From Clostridiales bacterium (GTDB lineage: Bacteria > Bacillota > Clostridia > Oscillospirales > CAG-382): a DNA stretch of 21,569 bases. The translations under genes and the position numbers were made by a program. Where the stretch lies: NCBI GenBank assembly GCA_003452915.1, contig DMMZ01000026.1:1-21569 (forward strand), read 5' to 3'. The notes under the pieces are model-generated. The model was given only the letters and a program-made list of their open reading frames with translations. It did no database searches and was not told the origin of the DNA. Below are positions 1 to 7,308 of the stretch, piece after piece (positions within the stretch are counted from its first letter, which is position 1; the number at the start of each line of letters is the position of its first letter).

Positions 1-70
1 AGCACATAAATCTGCTTTATTATCGTCATAATGGTTAATTTTACTTTTAATTAGAATTTTTTGGATTGAA

Positions 71-589
71 ATGAGCGAAAAAATAAGAGAGATGTTTGGA
101 AGTATAGCAGGTCGCTATGACTTTATGAATGATTTTCTCTCTTTGGGAATACATAAAACTTGGAGAACAAAGACAGTGAAATTATCTTCTGCAAAAAAAG
201 GAGATAGTATTCTCGATTGTGCTTCCGGAACCGGTGATTTGGCAATTGAATTTCACAAAACTGTTACCGATAGCGGAAAAGTTACTGCTACTGATTTTTG
301 TGAAGAAATGCTTTTAATTGGAATCGAGAAATTCAAAGCACAGAATCTGAAGATTGAAACTTCGATTGAAGATGTAATGAATTTAACTTTTGCTGATAAT
401 ACTTTTGATATTTCAAGCATTGCATTTGGTATCCGAAATGTAGATTCTCCCAAAAAAGGACTTGAAGAAATGGCTCGCGTTGTTAAACCGGGTGGTGAAG
501 TAGTGGTACTCGAATTTGGTCAACCTTACGGATGGTTTTCTTTAGTTTATAAAATTTTAAAAATTATATATGAATTATTTTATCAATAA
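71..589 (+). CDS. UbiE/MenG-family SAM methyltransferase, C-terminally truncated
   Basis: The 172-residue product resembles class I SAM methyltransferases of the UbiE/MenG family, which methylate demethylmenaquinone or a ubiquinone precursor. The N-terminal family signature is present (MFGSIAGRYDFMND, residues 8-21). So are SAM motif I (LDCASGTGDL, 48-57), the acidic residue after the second strand (D75), the family-typical AFGIRNV (118-124) and RVVKPGG followed by VVLEFGQP (136-152). Full-length members have roughly 230-250 residues. This one stops soon after the VLEFGQP strand in a hydrophobic tail (residues 155-172), so the last 60-75 residues are missing, and the following 130 bp show no frame that restores them. 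The start at 71 has only a weak purine-rich upstream sequence. No menaquinone genes are visible nearby. It may be a decayed gene or a diverged short methyltransferase; the family call is firm and the function is uncertain. Confidence 0.75.
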   Translation: MSEKIREMFGSIAGRYDFMNDFLSLGIHKTWRTKTVKLSSAKKGDSILDCASGTGDLAIEFHKTVTDSGKVTATDFCEEMLLIGIEKFKAQNLKIETSIEDVMNLTFADNTFDISSIAFGIRNVDSPKKGLEEMARVVKPGGEVVVLEFGQPYGWFSLVYKILKIIYELFYQ

Positions 590-723
590 TAACATACCTC
601 CCATTAAAAATTAAGAAAATTCATTAAAAAGATACTCAATTCAGATATTTATCGCATTCATCACTATGACAAATATAACATTAATTTTATAACCATACGT
701 TTATTAAGTCAAGTATAAGCATC

Positions 724-2628
724 TTATCTGTCATACCATTTTGCCTGTGTTGAATATAACCTTGTATATTCACCATTATTTGATAATAACTTTTCATGAG
801 AGCCGTCTTCAACAATTTCACCGTCTTTGAAAACAACGACTCTATCGGCAAGTGAAGCGACACTTATTCTGTGTGTAACCATGATGACAGTCTTTCCTTC
901 TGTCATTGCTATGTATTTTCTGAAAATTTCGGATTCGGCAAACGGGTCTAAATTACTGGTAGGTTCATCAAGAACAATAAAATCACGGTCTCTGTAATAA
1001 GCACGAGCGATAGCAATTTTCTGCCACTGGCCACCGGATAAATCAGTTCCACCAATATCTTTACCAAGTAACGTATCTTTTTCTGCTCCTTCAAAACCGG
1101 AAAATTTAAGGGCTTTGTCTATCTGACTTTCGTTTCGTTCTCTCTTCACTTCGCCGAAAAAAACATTGTCACCGATTGTAAATGTGTTAAATCTGGCTGG
1201 TTCCTGAAAAACATATGATAAAGAATCATATTTTTCTGAAAAATTAATATATTTCACATCAATTCCATTTATCAGGACTTCTCCGCTTGACGGTTCAAGC
1301 ATTCCTATTAATAATTTTATGAACGTTGTTTTACCTGCACCATTTTCACCGACAAACGCAACTTTTTCACCTTTATTTATTGTAAAATTTACGTTTCTTA
1401 TTCTGTATTCATCAGTCAGAGGATAACGGTAACATATATTCATAGCTTCCAATGTATTCACGATGGTCGGTGTTTCTTTTTTCATAACATCTTTTAACAT
1501 CTGTTCTTTTAAATCTATAAGCTCGAAAAACTGTGCCGATTCGTTTTTCTTAGATACAAAGTTTGCGACTGAGTTGAATAATTGGGATGTGCTGTTCAAG
1601 AGAGTTCCATTCAATGACAAGACCGCACCCAGTGCACCGACCGATAGTTTACCCTGCGTCATTAGAATAATCGCGAAAACGTTCGCTGTAATACTTGCAA
1701 TATTTGATACAAAGCCGCTTGCCATTCCGAGAAAAAACACATTCTGCTGGTTTTTCTTTTCTTTCACCACATAATCATCCGCTAATACTTTCCACTTTGT
1801 AAAAAAGAAATCAAATAGATTCAATGCTTTTACTTCTTTTGCTGAACTGCCAAGCAGCACTCGTTGATAATAATCAGCTTCACGCAGGATCTTCCCGTTA
1901 TCACGCGAAAACTTAAATTTTAATTTGTTTCCTACATAAGTTGTGTAAAGAGTTGGTATCGGTGCTACCAGCACTATATAGCATAATATCGGATTAAAAA
2001 TATACAAAGAAGCGGCAACCATTATAACAGAGATAATTTTCGCAATAATAATATACCCTTCGATAATAACTCCTCTTTGAAGAGAACTCCATTCACCACC
2101 CATTGAATCAAAACTGCGATTTATAATATCGTTGATTTTCGGTACTTCCATATAATCGGGGTACAACATCGATATTTTTTTGAATAACTTCGCTTGAAAT
2201 TTTTCCTGTAAGCGATGATCCTGAACTTTACTTATTCGCTCAATATCTTCTCCTCCATAAAGATAACGATTTAAAAGATTAATGATAAAACCAATAACCA
2301 AATATATCACCGCAAGGCTGATAAGTGAAATTAATTGAAGTGATGAAATCTCTATTTTACCAGAATAACCGTTTGCGGTGTCGATATATCTTCCCCAGAT
2401 AAATGCCGTTACCGGTTGTAATATACTTAATATTATCGCTAGACCTAAAAAAATACCGCACATTAATTTCGCAGATGAGAAAACATATCTAAATAGCTTT
2501 GTCAAATATGACAGCTTGGGTGGATTTTCTTTTAGTATATCTTTTTCAAAGTCTGTGGTGTTGTCCTCGTATTTTATTTCGTATACAGGTATTTTTTCTT
2601 CTAGTTTGTCTTTAATTTTCTTAGGCAT
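724..2628 (-). CDS. ABC exporter half-transporter, second subunit of a heterodimer
   Basis: This 634-residue protein has an N-terminal transmembrane domain (hydrophobic segments at about 55-80, 97-120, 190-225 and 305-345) fused to a C-terminal nucleotide-binding domain. The ATPase motifs are complete: Walker A GENGAGKT (427-434), Q-loop Q475, signature LSGGQWQ (530-536), Walker B IVLDE (551-555) and H-loop H586. The fold is that of type IV ABC exporters (MsbA/LmrA-like), which move lipids, drugs or peptides outward across the cytoplasmic membrane. It is the downstream gene of a pair. Its start overlaps the stop of the 601-residue paralogue by 8 nt, which suggests translational coupling and a heterodimer. 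Both proteins end in a similar Q-(A/K)-(K/Q)-W-Y tail. No precursor peptide or dedicated modification enzyme is adjacent, so the substrate is unknown. Confidence 0.9.
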   Translation of the reverse strand: MPKKIKDKLEEKIPVYEIKYEDNTTDFEKDILKENPPKLSYLTKLFRYVFSSAKLMCGIFLGLAIILSILQPVTAFIWGRYIDTANGYSGKIEISSLQLISLISLAVIYLVIGFIINLLNRYLYGGEDIERISKVQDHRLQEKFQAKLFKKISMLYPDYMEVPKINDIINRSFDSMGGEWSSLQRGVIIEGYIIIAKIISVIMVAASLYIFNPILCYIVLVAPIPTLYTTYVGNKLKFKFSRDNGKILREADYYQRVLLGSSAKEVKALNLFDFFFTKWKVLADDYVVKEKKNQQNVFFLGMASGFVSNIASITANVFAIILMTQGKLSVGALGAVLSLNGTLLNSTSQLFNSVANFVSKKNESAQFFELIDLKEQMLKDVMKKETPTIVNTLEAMNICYRYPLTDEYRIRNVNFTINKGEKVAFVGENGAGKTTFIKLLIGMLEPSSGEVLINGIDVKYINFSEKYDSLSYVFQEPARFNTFTIGDNVFFGEVKRERNESQIDKALKFSGFEGAEKDTLLGKDIGGTDLSGGQWQKIAIARAYYRDRDFIVLDEPTSNLDPFAESEIFRKYIAMTEGKTVIMVTHRISVASLADRVVVFKDGEIVEDGSHEKLLSNNGEYTRLYSTQAKWYDR

Positions 2629-4426
2629 TTACGACGACCTCCGCTTCCTTTTTATACCACTGTTTCTGCGCGTTGAACATATTTGAATAAATACCTTCTG
2701 ACCGCATCAGTTCCTCGTGTGTTCCAGATTCCATGATTTTACCGTCGCTTATTACGAAAATCCTGTCAGTGATCATTGTTGAACCTAATCTGTGAGTTAT
2801 AAAAATCGCAGTTTTGTTCTCCGCTATTTCTGCAAACTCGTTATATAAATTAGCTTCCGCCAACGGATCCAGTTGGGAAGTTGGTTCATCCAGCAACAAT
2901 ATTGGCTTATTACCCATGAACGCACGGGAGATCGCTATTCTCTGCCATTGCCCTCCAGATACATCAACGCCACCATCAAAGTCTCTGCCAAGCAGCGTAT
3001 CATAACCTTTCTCAAACTTCTCCGCAAACTCATCTGCCTTACCTTTTTTAGCCGCCATTATTATTTTTTTGTCGTTGTCAATCTCATCGATTTCGCCGAT
3101 ACCGATATTTTCTTTCAATGTTATACTGTATCTGGAAAAGTCTTGAAATACCGGTCCGAATATTTTTGTCCTAACACTTAAAGGATAGTCGTACAGTTTC
3201 TTTCCGCCGATTAATATTTCACCTTTATCAGGAGTGAAAATCCCTAGTAATAATTTTATAAGGGTTGACTTGCCCTCACCGTTTTCTCCAACAATTGAAG
3301 CTTTTTCTCCGTTCTTTATCTTAAAAGTCAAACCTTTCAATATATCCTTTTCGGTTCCCGGATATCGGAACCACACATCACGGAACTCAATGTCAAATGA
3401 TTCTGGTAGATCCTTCTCCGTTCCCTCCGATTCGTCGGACAAGTTAAAGAATTTGTCATAATAATCGAATGAGTTTATGTGATATGGTGCCCATTTGAAT
3501 ATAAACGCACATCCTCCTAAACTCTCGTATACTCCGCCGAACATCAAGCGTGTCATAGCAATAAAAAGTCCCACCGACATCTTCCCGTATACAAATAATA
3601 TAAGTAAAATAATTACATTTACAATGGATGCAATTCTTGTAATGTTTTCTCCTAACAATATCTTTCGCAGATTCTTAAAATAATAGCGTTCATAATCCTT
3701 GTTTCGCTCATTCAACCTATTTTTATATGTATCAATTAAATAGTCTGAATTACCAAACGCTTTTATTTCTTTAGAAAAATCCCTTGACCTTAAATACCAT
3801 CCGAGAGTGCTGTACTTTCTTTCCTTTTCCCAATATGTTTCTAGTTCGGAATAAATGTTATAATTTGTTTTTGATGAGATATATGTTTCGAGTATAAAAG
3901 GAATTAAAACTGTAAGTAAAAGCCACCACCGTATACTTACAATATAGGCAAGCGAGCCAATACCGGAGATAACAGATATTATCCAGTAATTAACATACAT
4001 AGGCCACAGGTGTCTAGCCGAACTTTCCGCTCTGTTATATGCTTTATCTATTATTTCTGCGGACTTTTCACTCTCAAAGTGCTCGTACTTCATTGTTTTA
4101 AGCTTCTTAAGCATACGTTCTTTATATGATGTTCTTAAAATCAATATAGAACGGGGCTGAACATAATTCCATACAATGCCGCTTATTATTGTAGGCAAAA
4201 GTGCAATTATTACAAACAACACAAGATAAAAAGAATAACTCGTAAAAGTCATTACACCCTGTGCTACCGCCAATCCACCGTCAAAAACATGCTGATTAAC
4301 ATAAACTCCTAAGGGAGTTAATAATCCGGTGATAATTGCTAATAAAAAAGTGACGATAACCATTATCGGGGCTTTACCGAATATTATTCCAAGTAAGTCT
4401 TTGTATGCTGTCAATATTCGTTTCAT
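2621..4426 (-). CDS. ABC exporter half-transporter, first subunit of a heterodimer
   Basis: This 601-residue half-transporter has a transmembrane domain (hydrophobic segments at about 20-40, 65-88, 145-180 and 265-295) followed by an ATPase domain. Visible motifs are Walker A GENGEGKS (380-387), Q428, signature VSGGQWQ (489-495), Walker B ILLLDE (509-514) and switch H545. Both proteins of the pair keep their catalytic glutamate and signature, so neither nucleotide site looks degenerate. The start is supported by AGAAAGG about 8 nt upstream. It is the first gene of the two-gene operon, with a promoter candidate at 4501-4529. The SGGQWQ form of the signature is common in Firmicute exporters next to peptide-modification genes, but no such genes are visible here. 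The substrate cannot be assigned. Confidence 0.9.
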   Translation of the reverse strand: MKRILTAYKDLLGIIFGKAPIMVIVTFLLAIITGLLTPLGVYVNQHVFDGGLAVAQGVMTFTSYSFYLVLFVIIALLPTIISGIVWNYVQPRSILILRTSYKERMLKKLKTMKYEHFESEKSAEIIDKAYNRAESSARHLWPMYVNYWIISVISGIGSLAYIVSIRWWLLLTVLIPFILETYISSKTNYNIYSELETYWEKERKYSTLGWYLRSRDFSKEIKAFGNSDYLIDTYKNRLNERNKDYERYYFKNLRKILLGENITRIASIVNVIILLILFVYGKMSVGLFIAMTRLMFGGVYESLGGCAFIFKWAPYHINSFDYYDKFFNLSDESEGTEKDLPESFDIEFRDVWFRYPGTEKDILKGLTFKIKNGEKASIVGENGEGKSTLIKLLLGIFTPDKGEILIGGKKLYDYPLSVRTKIFGPVFQDFSRYSITLKENIGIGEIDEIDNDKKIIMAAKKGKADEFAEKFEKGYDTLLGRDFDGGVDVSGGQWQRIAISRAFMGNKPILLLDEPTSQLDPLAEANLYNEFAEIAENKTAIFITHRLGSTMITDRIFVISDGKIMESGTHEELMRSEGIYSNMFNAQKQWYKKEAEVVVNA

Positions 4427-4500
4427 TAATATTACCTTTCTTTATTACAACAAAACTTATAACTTATAACAAGAAAAACAAAATAGACATATTTATACAT

Positions 4501-4529
4501 ATTTTACCATAAAATGGTGAAACTTACAA
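4501..4529 (-). promoter_or_regulatory. Candidate promoter of the ABC exporter operon with a palindrome in the spacer
   Basis: On the minus strand TTGTAA (4529-4524) and TAAAAT (4506-4501) are separated by exactly 17 nt, about 75 nt upstream of the exporter start codon. The -10 matches the consensus at five of six positions and the -35 at four of six. The spacer holds the palindrome ACCAT-AAA-ATGGT (4506-4518), which could be an operator because it lies between the two hexamers. Several other AT-rich hexamers lie nearby, so the assignment is tentative. Confidence 0.4.
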
Positions 4530-4686
4530 TATAATAATACAAAATTATAACAGAATATGATGGATATTTTACAAGCTTAGCTGATTCGGTGGATTATTGA
4601 ATAAATCATCAACTACACAGTCAGCTGCAAGTATAAAACTACGAATATATTCATGGTGGAAGTGAAAGAATCAAATGTAAAACTAA

Positions 4687-4758
4687 CAGGCACTCTACAG
4701 AATGATGCACTCCCTGTCAAGTTGACAAGGTTGGATCAAAATTAATGTAGGGTGCCTG
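4687..4758. repeat. Long-range imperfect inverted repeat with an inner hairpin
   Basis: CAGGCACTCTAC at 4687-4698 pairs with GTAGGGTGCCTG at 4747-4758 over 12 positions with a single G-T pair, and one further A-T pair extends it inward. The enclosed 48 nt contain a smaller imperfect hairpin around CCTGTCA-AGT-TGACAAGG (4713-4730). The layout could be a short non-autonomous element or a structured terminator for the minus-strand defence genes, although the T tract is poor on that strand. I see no clear target-site duplication. Confidence 0.55.
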
Positions 4759-4815
4759 GCTTTATTTTTATTAAATTTATATGATGGAATAAGGTAAAAC
4801 TTTGATTTGTATCAT

Positions 4816-5181
4816 CTATACGTCTGGAACGATAGGTTTATATTGATGGGAACAAGATTTTTTAATAATCGTCATCCGTTCTGGTTGTACATTATATCCC
4901 TTACTCTTAAATTTATCATAAATAAGTCGCCGTACTGTCCGCATTGTTTTTGTATTTTCTTTGTCAAAATTAGCATAATCACAACTTTCGTTATTAAGAT
5001 GTGCAAAAAATGCTTCTTTAATTTCACCGTGGCAATAGCGAAGAATTTTATGGTCGCATTCAGGATCAGGACAGTATAATTCTTTTCGTCCACTTGCTTT
5101 TCTTATTTCTTTTTCAAGAGAATAATTGTTAGCAATTTCTGTTGCATGATATAATTTACCATTCCATAATGCGTTTTCCAT
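4816..5181 (-). CDS. CoiA-like competence/defence protein, N-terminal fragment
   Basis: The 121-residue product resembles the N-terminal part of CoiA-like proteins, a family with a zinc-binding N-terminal module followed by a nuclease domain. It shows C37-P-D-P-E-C42, the RYCHGEIKE stretch (48-56), FFAHL with H61, and C67, consistent with a Cys/His metal site, and then the basic helix RTVRRLIYDKFKSKGYNV (81-98). Family members are normally several hundred residues long and the nuclease part is absent here. After about residue 105 the sequence stops resembling the family and soon ends. The start is well supported by AGGGGG 6 nt upstream. It lies 50 nt downstream of the nuclease gene on the same strand and so may be the last gene of the defence operon. 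A truncated remnant is most likely; a stand-alone small zinc protein is possible. Confidence 0.6.
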   Translation of the reverse strand: MENALWNGKLYHATEIANNYSLEKEIRKASGRKELYCPDPECDHKILRYCHGEIKEAFFAHLNNESCDYANFDKENTKTMRTVRRLIYDKFKSKGYNVQPERMTIIKKSCSHQYKPIVPDV

Positions 5182-5231
5182 TAAATACCCCCTTCGCTTG
5201 GTATAGTGTTAAACACTCTTCAAATTTACAC

Positions 5232-6581
5232 TTATACAATTTTAGATATTATTGCATCGATAACATGGTTAACAAATTTTGCTAATTTATCGTTCTGCTT
5301 TTCTGAGTTTCCTTTTCGCTCCAGTTGTTTAAACACTTTTTCAGGTATGTATGCAGTTACTTCATAACCAAATGACACATGAACATAGCCACGGTTTGAA
5401 TTTTCAAACTTGCTTATAAAACCTTCATTGAATTCTTCCTTATCAACAAGCCCGCTATATTTATTTAGTAATTTATTTTTCAGCTCATCCCATGAAGCCC
5501 GTTTCCATTCTTTTGTTATGTCATTCCAAAGTTCTAAACACTTTTCTTTGCTCGAGCCAAAGTGCTGATTATAATATGTTTTCTTTATATAAGGTGCAAA
5601 TATTGTTGATTGAAAATGTGCAAATCGAAGATATGGTTCTACGATAAGTTCAAGTTTTGTATCATCAACAATTATTTCATTGTCATTTATCCAGTTTAAA
5701 TCATGCTTCGTTGTCTTGTATAAATTATAACCTTGCCATTTCGTGTCACCAGGCCAAACAGTAACCATTAAACACTTTTTATCATAATCTATATCTACTT
5801 GTGCCTCTGATAGGAAGCTATAATCAAGAGGTATGATATATCTGCCTGTATATTTCTTTTCGTCATCTTCGTTTTTACAACAATTTTGAATAATTTTTAT
5901 TAGCCTTTTTTCAATTAGTATTTGATTATCTATGGAAATATTTATTTCAGAAAGAAGAGAAACAGGAAACCACTGTCCGTATCGATGCTCTAAGTGTTTT
6001 AAGTAGTGACTTAGAATGCTGTTTTCACTTCTCCCAGTAATGCTATGTACTTGTTGAATTATCTCAATTATGTCTTCCCAATTTCCATTGATATAATCTA
6101 CCGAAGGTATTGACTCGTTACGTTTTTGTATTTCATTAACCAAACTCTCTACTTGGGTTTGAACCTGTGTTCTGGCATCAGCAGAATTTCGTTTTACTTC
6201 AATAACAATAAAAGTATCCTTGTATTTGATTACAATATCTGTAATCAGCGTTTCACCGGGTTTAGTAGTGTCTTCTGACCACTCAACGTGTTTTTCTGTA
6301 GTAAGAGTCATGCCAACAATTAACTTTGGACTCGGATATGCATCAATAATTTTTGTTATGCTTTGTTGTATCCCAATGTCAACATCTTCGGCTTTGCTAT
6401 GCTTCTGTACTTCAATTCCTGTGCCACACTTTGAATTTAAATAGTCAATAAAGCGATCTAATAGTAATGGGTTTTCACTCATCACAATTGCAAGACCACG
6501 CGAAACATTATTTTCAATTGGTAGAGCATTTGCTTGAGAATAATGCTCGAAAATATTTAAATGTCTATTATTATTAAACAT
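5232..6581 (-). CDS. PD-(D/E)XK nuclease-like defence-associated protein
   Basis: I cannot name a characterised family, but several features suggest a restriction-type nuclease. The N-terminus has NIFEHYSQ followed by the ENNVSRGLAIVM segment, a pattern I associate with PD-(D/E)XK proteins found beside restriction systems. A classic core follows: TD (D115), then a strand ending in VIEVKR with E128 and K130, then a Gln-rich helix (QVQTQVESL, about 141-149). This D-x12-E-x-K spacing fits a metal-dependent nuclease site. The C-terminal 300 residues are mixed alpha/beta with no motif I recognise. No signal peptide or membrane segment is present. It lies 67 nt downstream of the metalloprotease gene in the same direction as hsdR. 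The start at 6581 (449 aa) is chosen because GGAGG lies 8 nt before it; the ATG at 6596 overlaps that site. Nuclease fold moderately sure, biological role inferred. Confidence 0.65.
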   Translation of the reverse strand: MFNNNRHLNIFEHYSQANALPIENNVSRGLAIVMSENPLLLDRFIDYLNSKCGTGIEVQKHSKAEDVDIGIQQSITKIIDAYPSPKLIVGMTLTTEKHVEWSEDTTKPGETLITDIVIKYKDTFIVIEVKRNSADARTQVQTQVESLVNEIQKRNESIPSVDYINGNWEDIIEIIQQVHSITGRSENSILSHYLKHLEHRYGQWFPVSLLSEINISIDNQILIEKRLIKIIQNCCKNEDDEKKYTGRYIIPLDYSFLSEAQVDIDYDKKCLMVTVWPGDTKWQGYNLYKTTKHDLNWINDNEIIVDDTKLELIVEPYLRFAHFQSTIFAPYIKKTYYNQHFGSSKEKCLELWNDITKEWKRASWDELKNKLLNKYSGLVDKEEFNEGFISKFENSNRGYVHVSFGYEVTAYIPEKVFKQLERKGNSEKQNDKLAKFVNHVIDAIISKIV

Positions 6582-6589
6582 AGCTATTG

Positions 6590-6594
6590 CCTCC
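6590..6594 (-). promoter_or_regulatory. Shine-Dalgarno site that decides the nuclease start
   Basis: GGAGG on the minus strand lies 8 nt before the ATG at 6581. The upstream in-frame ATG at 6596-6594 overlaps this site and has no good site of its own, so the shorter 449-residue protein is preferred. Confidence 0.6.
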
Positions 6595-6648
6595 ATTTAT
6601 TCAGTGTACATGATGAATTATATAAATTTTTGAATATCTTACATTCCT

Positions 6649-7308
6649 CTAAATTATTTCCATAAGTTTTCGGTTTAATTTAAGCCAGTCTTGCTGTTCT
6701 TTGTAGTTTGGCAACACTGTTTTAACTCTTGACCAAAAAGAAGCACTGTGGTTTTTGTAGGTAATGTGACTTAATTCATGTACTACAACATAATCAATAA
6801 CTGAAATGGGACACATTATTAATCTCCATGCAAAATTCAAACTATCCTTTGAACTGCAGGAACCCCAACGAGCCTTTGCCTTAGATAGTTTTATGGATGA
6901 ATATGTAACACCCATCAATGAAGAATATCGTGAAACTCGCTCGTTTATGATGTTACTTGCAACTTCTTTTAGCCAACTTAACACATCACTTAAGTTGAAA
7001 TTTTCTGGTATTAAAATATTTGTGCCGGAAAAACATATCTTACTTTCTTTAGAGCGCAAAATTGTATACTCATCTCCGAGGTATAGAAAATTTTCGCCAG
7101 TTTCAAAGATAACACGACTGTGCTTTTCTGCAAATGTAGATACTTGGTATTGTTTATCATTAATCCAATGCCTTTTCTTTTTGACAAAATCCGCTATTTC
7201 ACTATCTTTAATATTGTTAGGTGCTCGTACTATAAGATTCGCTTCGCTATCAATTACTAAAGCTATTGTTTTGCGACTTGAACGTACTACAGTATAATCA
7301 GCAATCAT
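6649..7308 (-). CDS. YgjP-like (DUF45) zinc metalloprotease associated with type I restriction
   Basis: This 219-residue protein matches the YgjP/DUF45 metallopeptidase family. The central RWGSCSSKDSLNFAWRLI segment (148-165) and VVHELSH with HELSH at 177-181 give the HExxH zinc site, and H187 in NHSASFW is a likely third ligand. It is close to the usual family length and appears intact and cytoplasmic. Its ATG overlaps the hsdR stop as ATGA, so translation should be coupled to hsdR. Genes of this family are repeatedly found next to hsdR in type I restriction loci. Their exact role there is not settled in my knowledge; proteolytic control of HsdR is an attractive but unproven idea. The next gene downstream is the nuclease-like protein. 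Confidence 0.85.
   Translation of the reverse strand: MIADYTVVRSSRKTIALVIDSEANLIVRAPNNIKDSEIADFVKKKRHWINDKQYQVSTFAEKHSRVIFETGENFLYLGDEYTILRSKESKICFSGTNILIPENFNLSDVLSWLKEVASNIINERVSRYSSLMGVTYSSIKLSKAKARWGSCSSKDSLNFAWRLIMCPISVIDYVVVHELSHITYKNHSASFWSRVKTVLPNYKEQQDWLKLNRKLMEII

Larger units (their letters stand above)
4427..4815. other. Non-coding stretch between the exporter operon and the CoiA-like fragment
   Basis: This 389-nt stretch carries no convincing gene. It contains the exporter promoter region (4501-4529), a tandem ACTTATA repeat near 4450-4466 and the inverted repeat at 4687-4758. A 30-codon plus-strand frame (ATG at 4653, stop TAA at 4743-4745) is open but has no Shine-Dalgarno sequence and runs through the inverted repeat. 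It may be a relic of a longer gene or chance. Confidence 0.5.

Noticed and set aside
4653..4745. 30-codon plus-strand ORF upstream of the exporter operon as a precursor peptide
   Set aside because: It has no Shine-Dalgarno sequence, points away from the exporter, and overlaps the inverted repeat.
6806..7297. 163-residue plus-strand ORF
   Set aside because: It is antisense to the YgjP-like gene, whose HELSH motif and family segments are clear.
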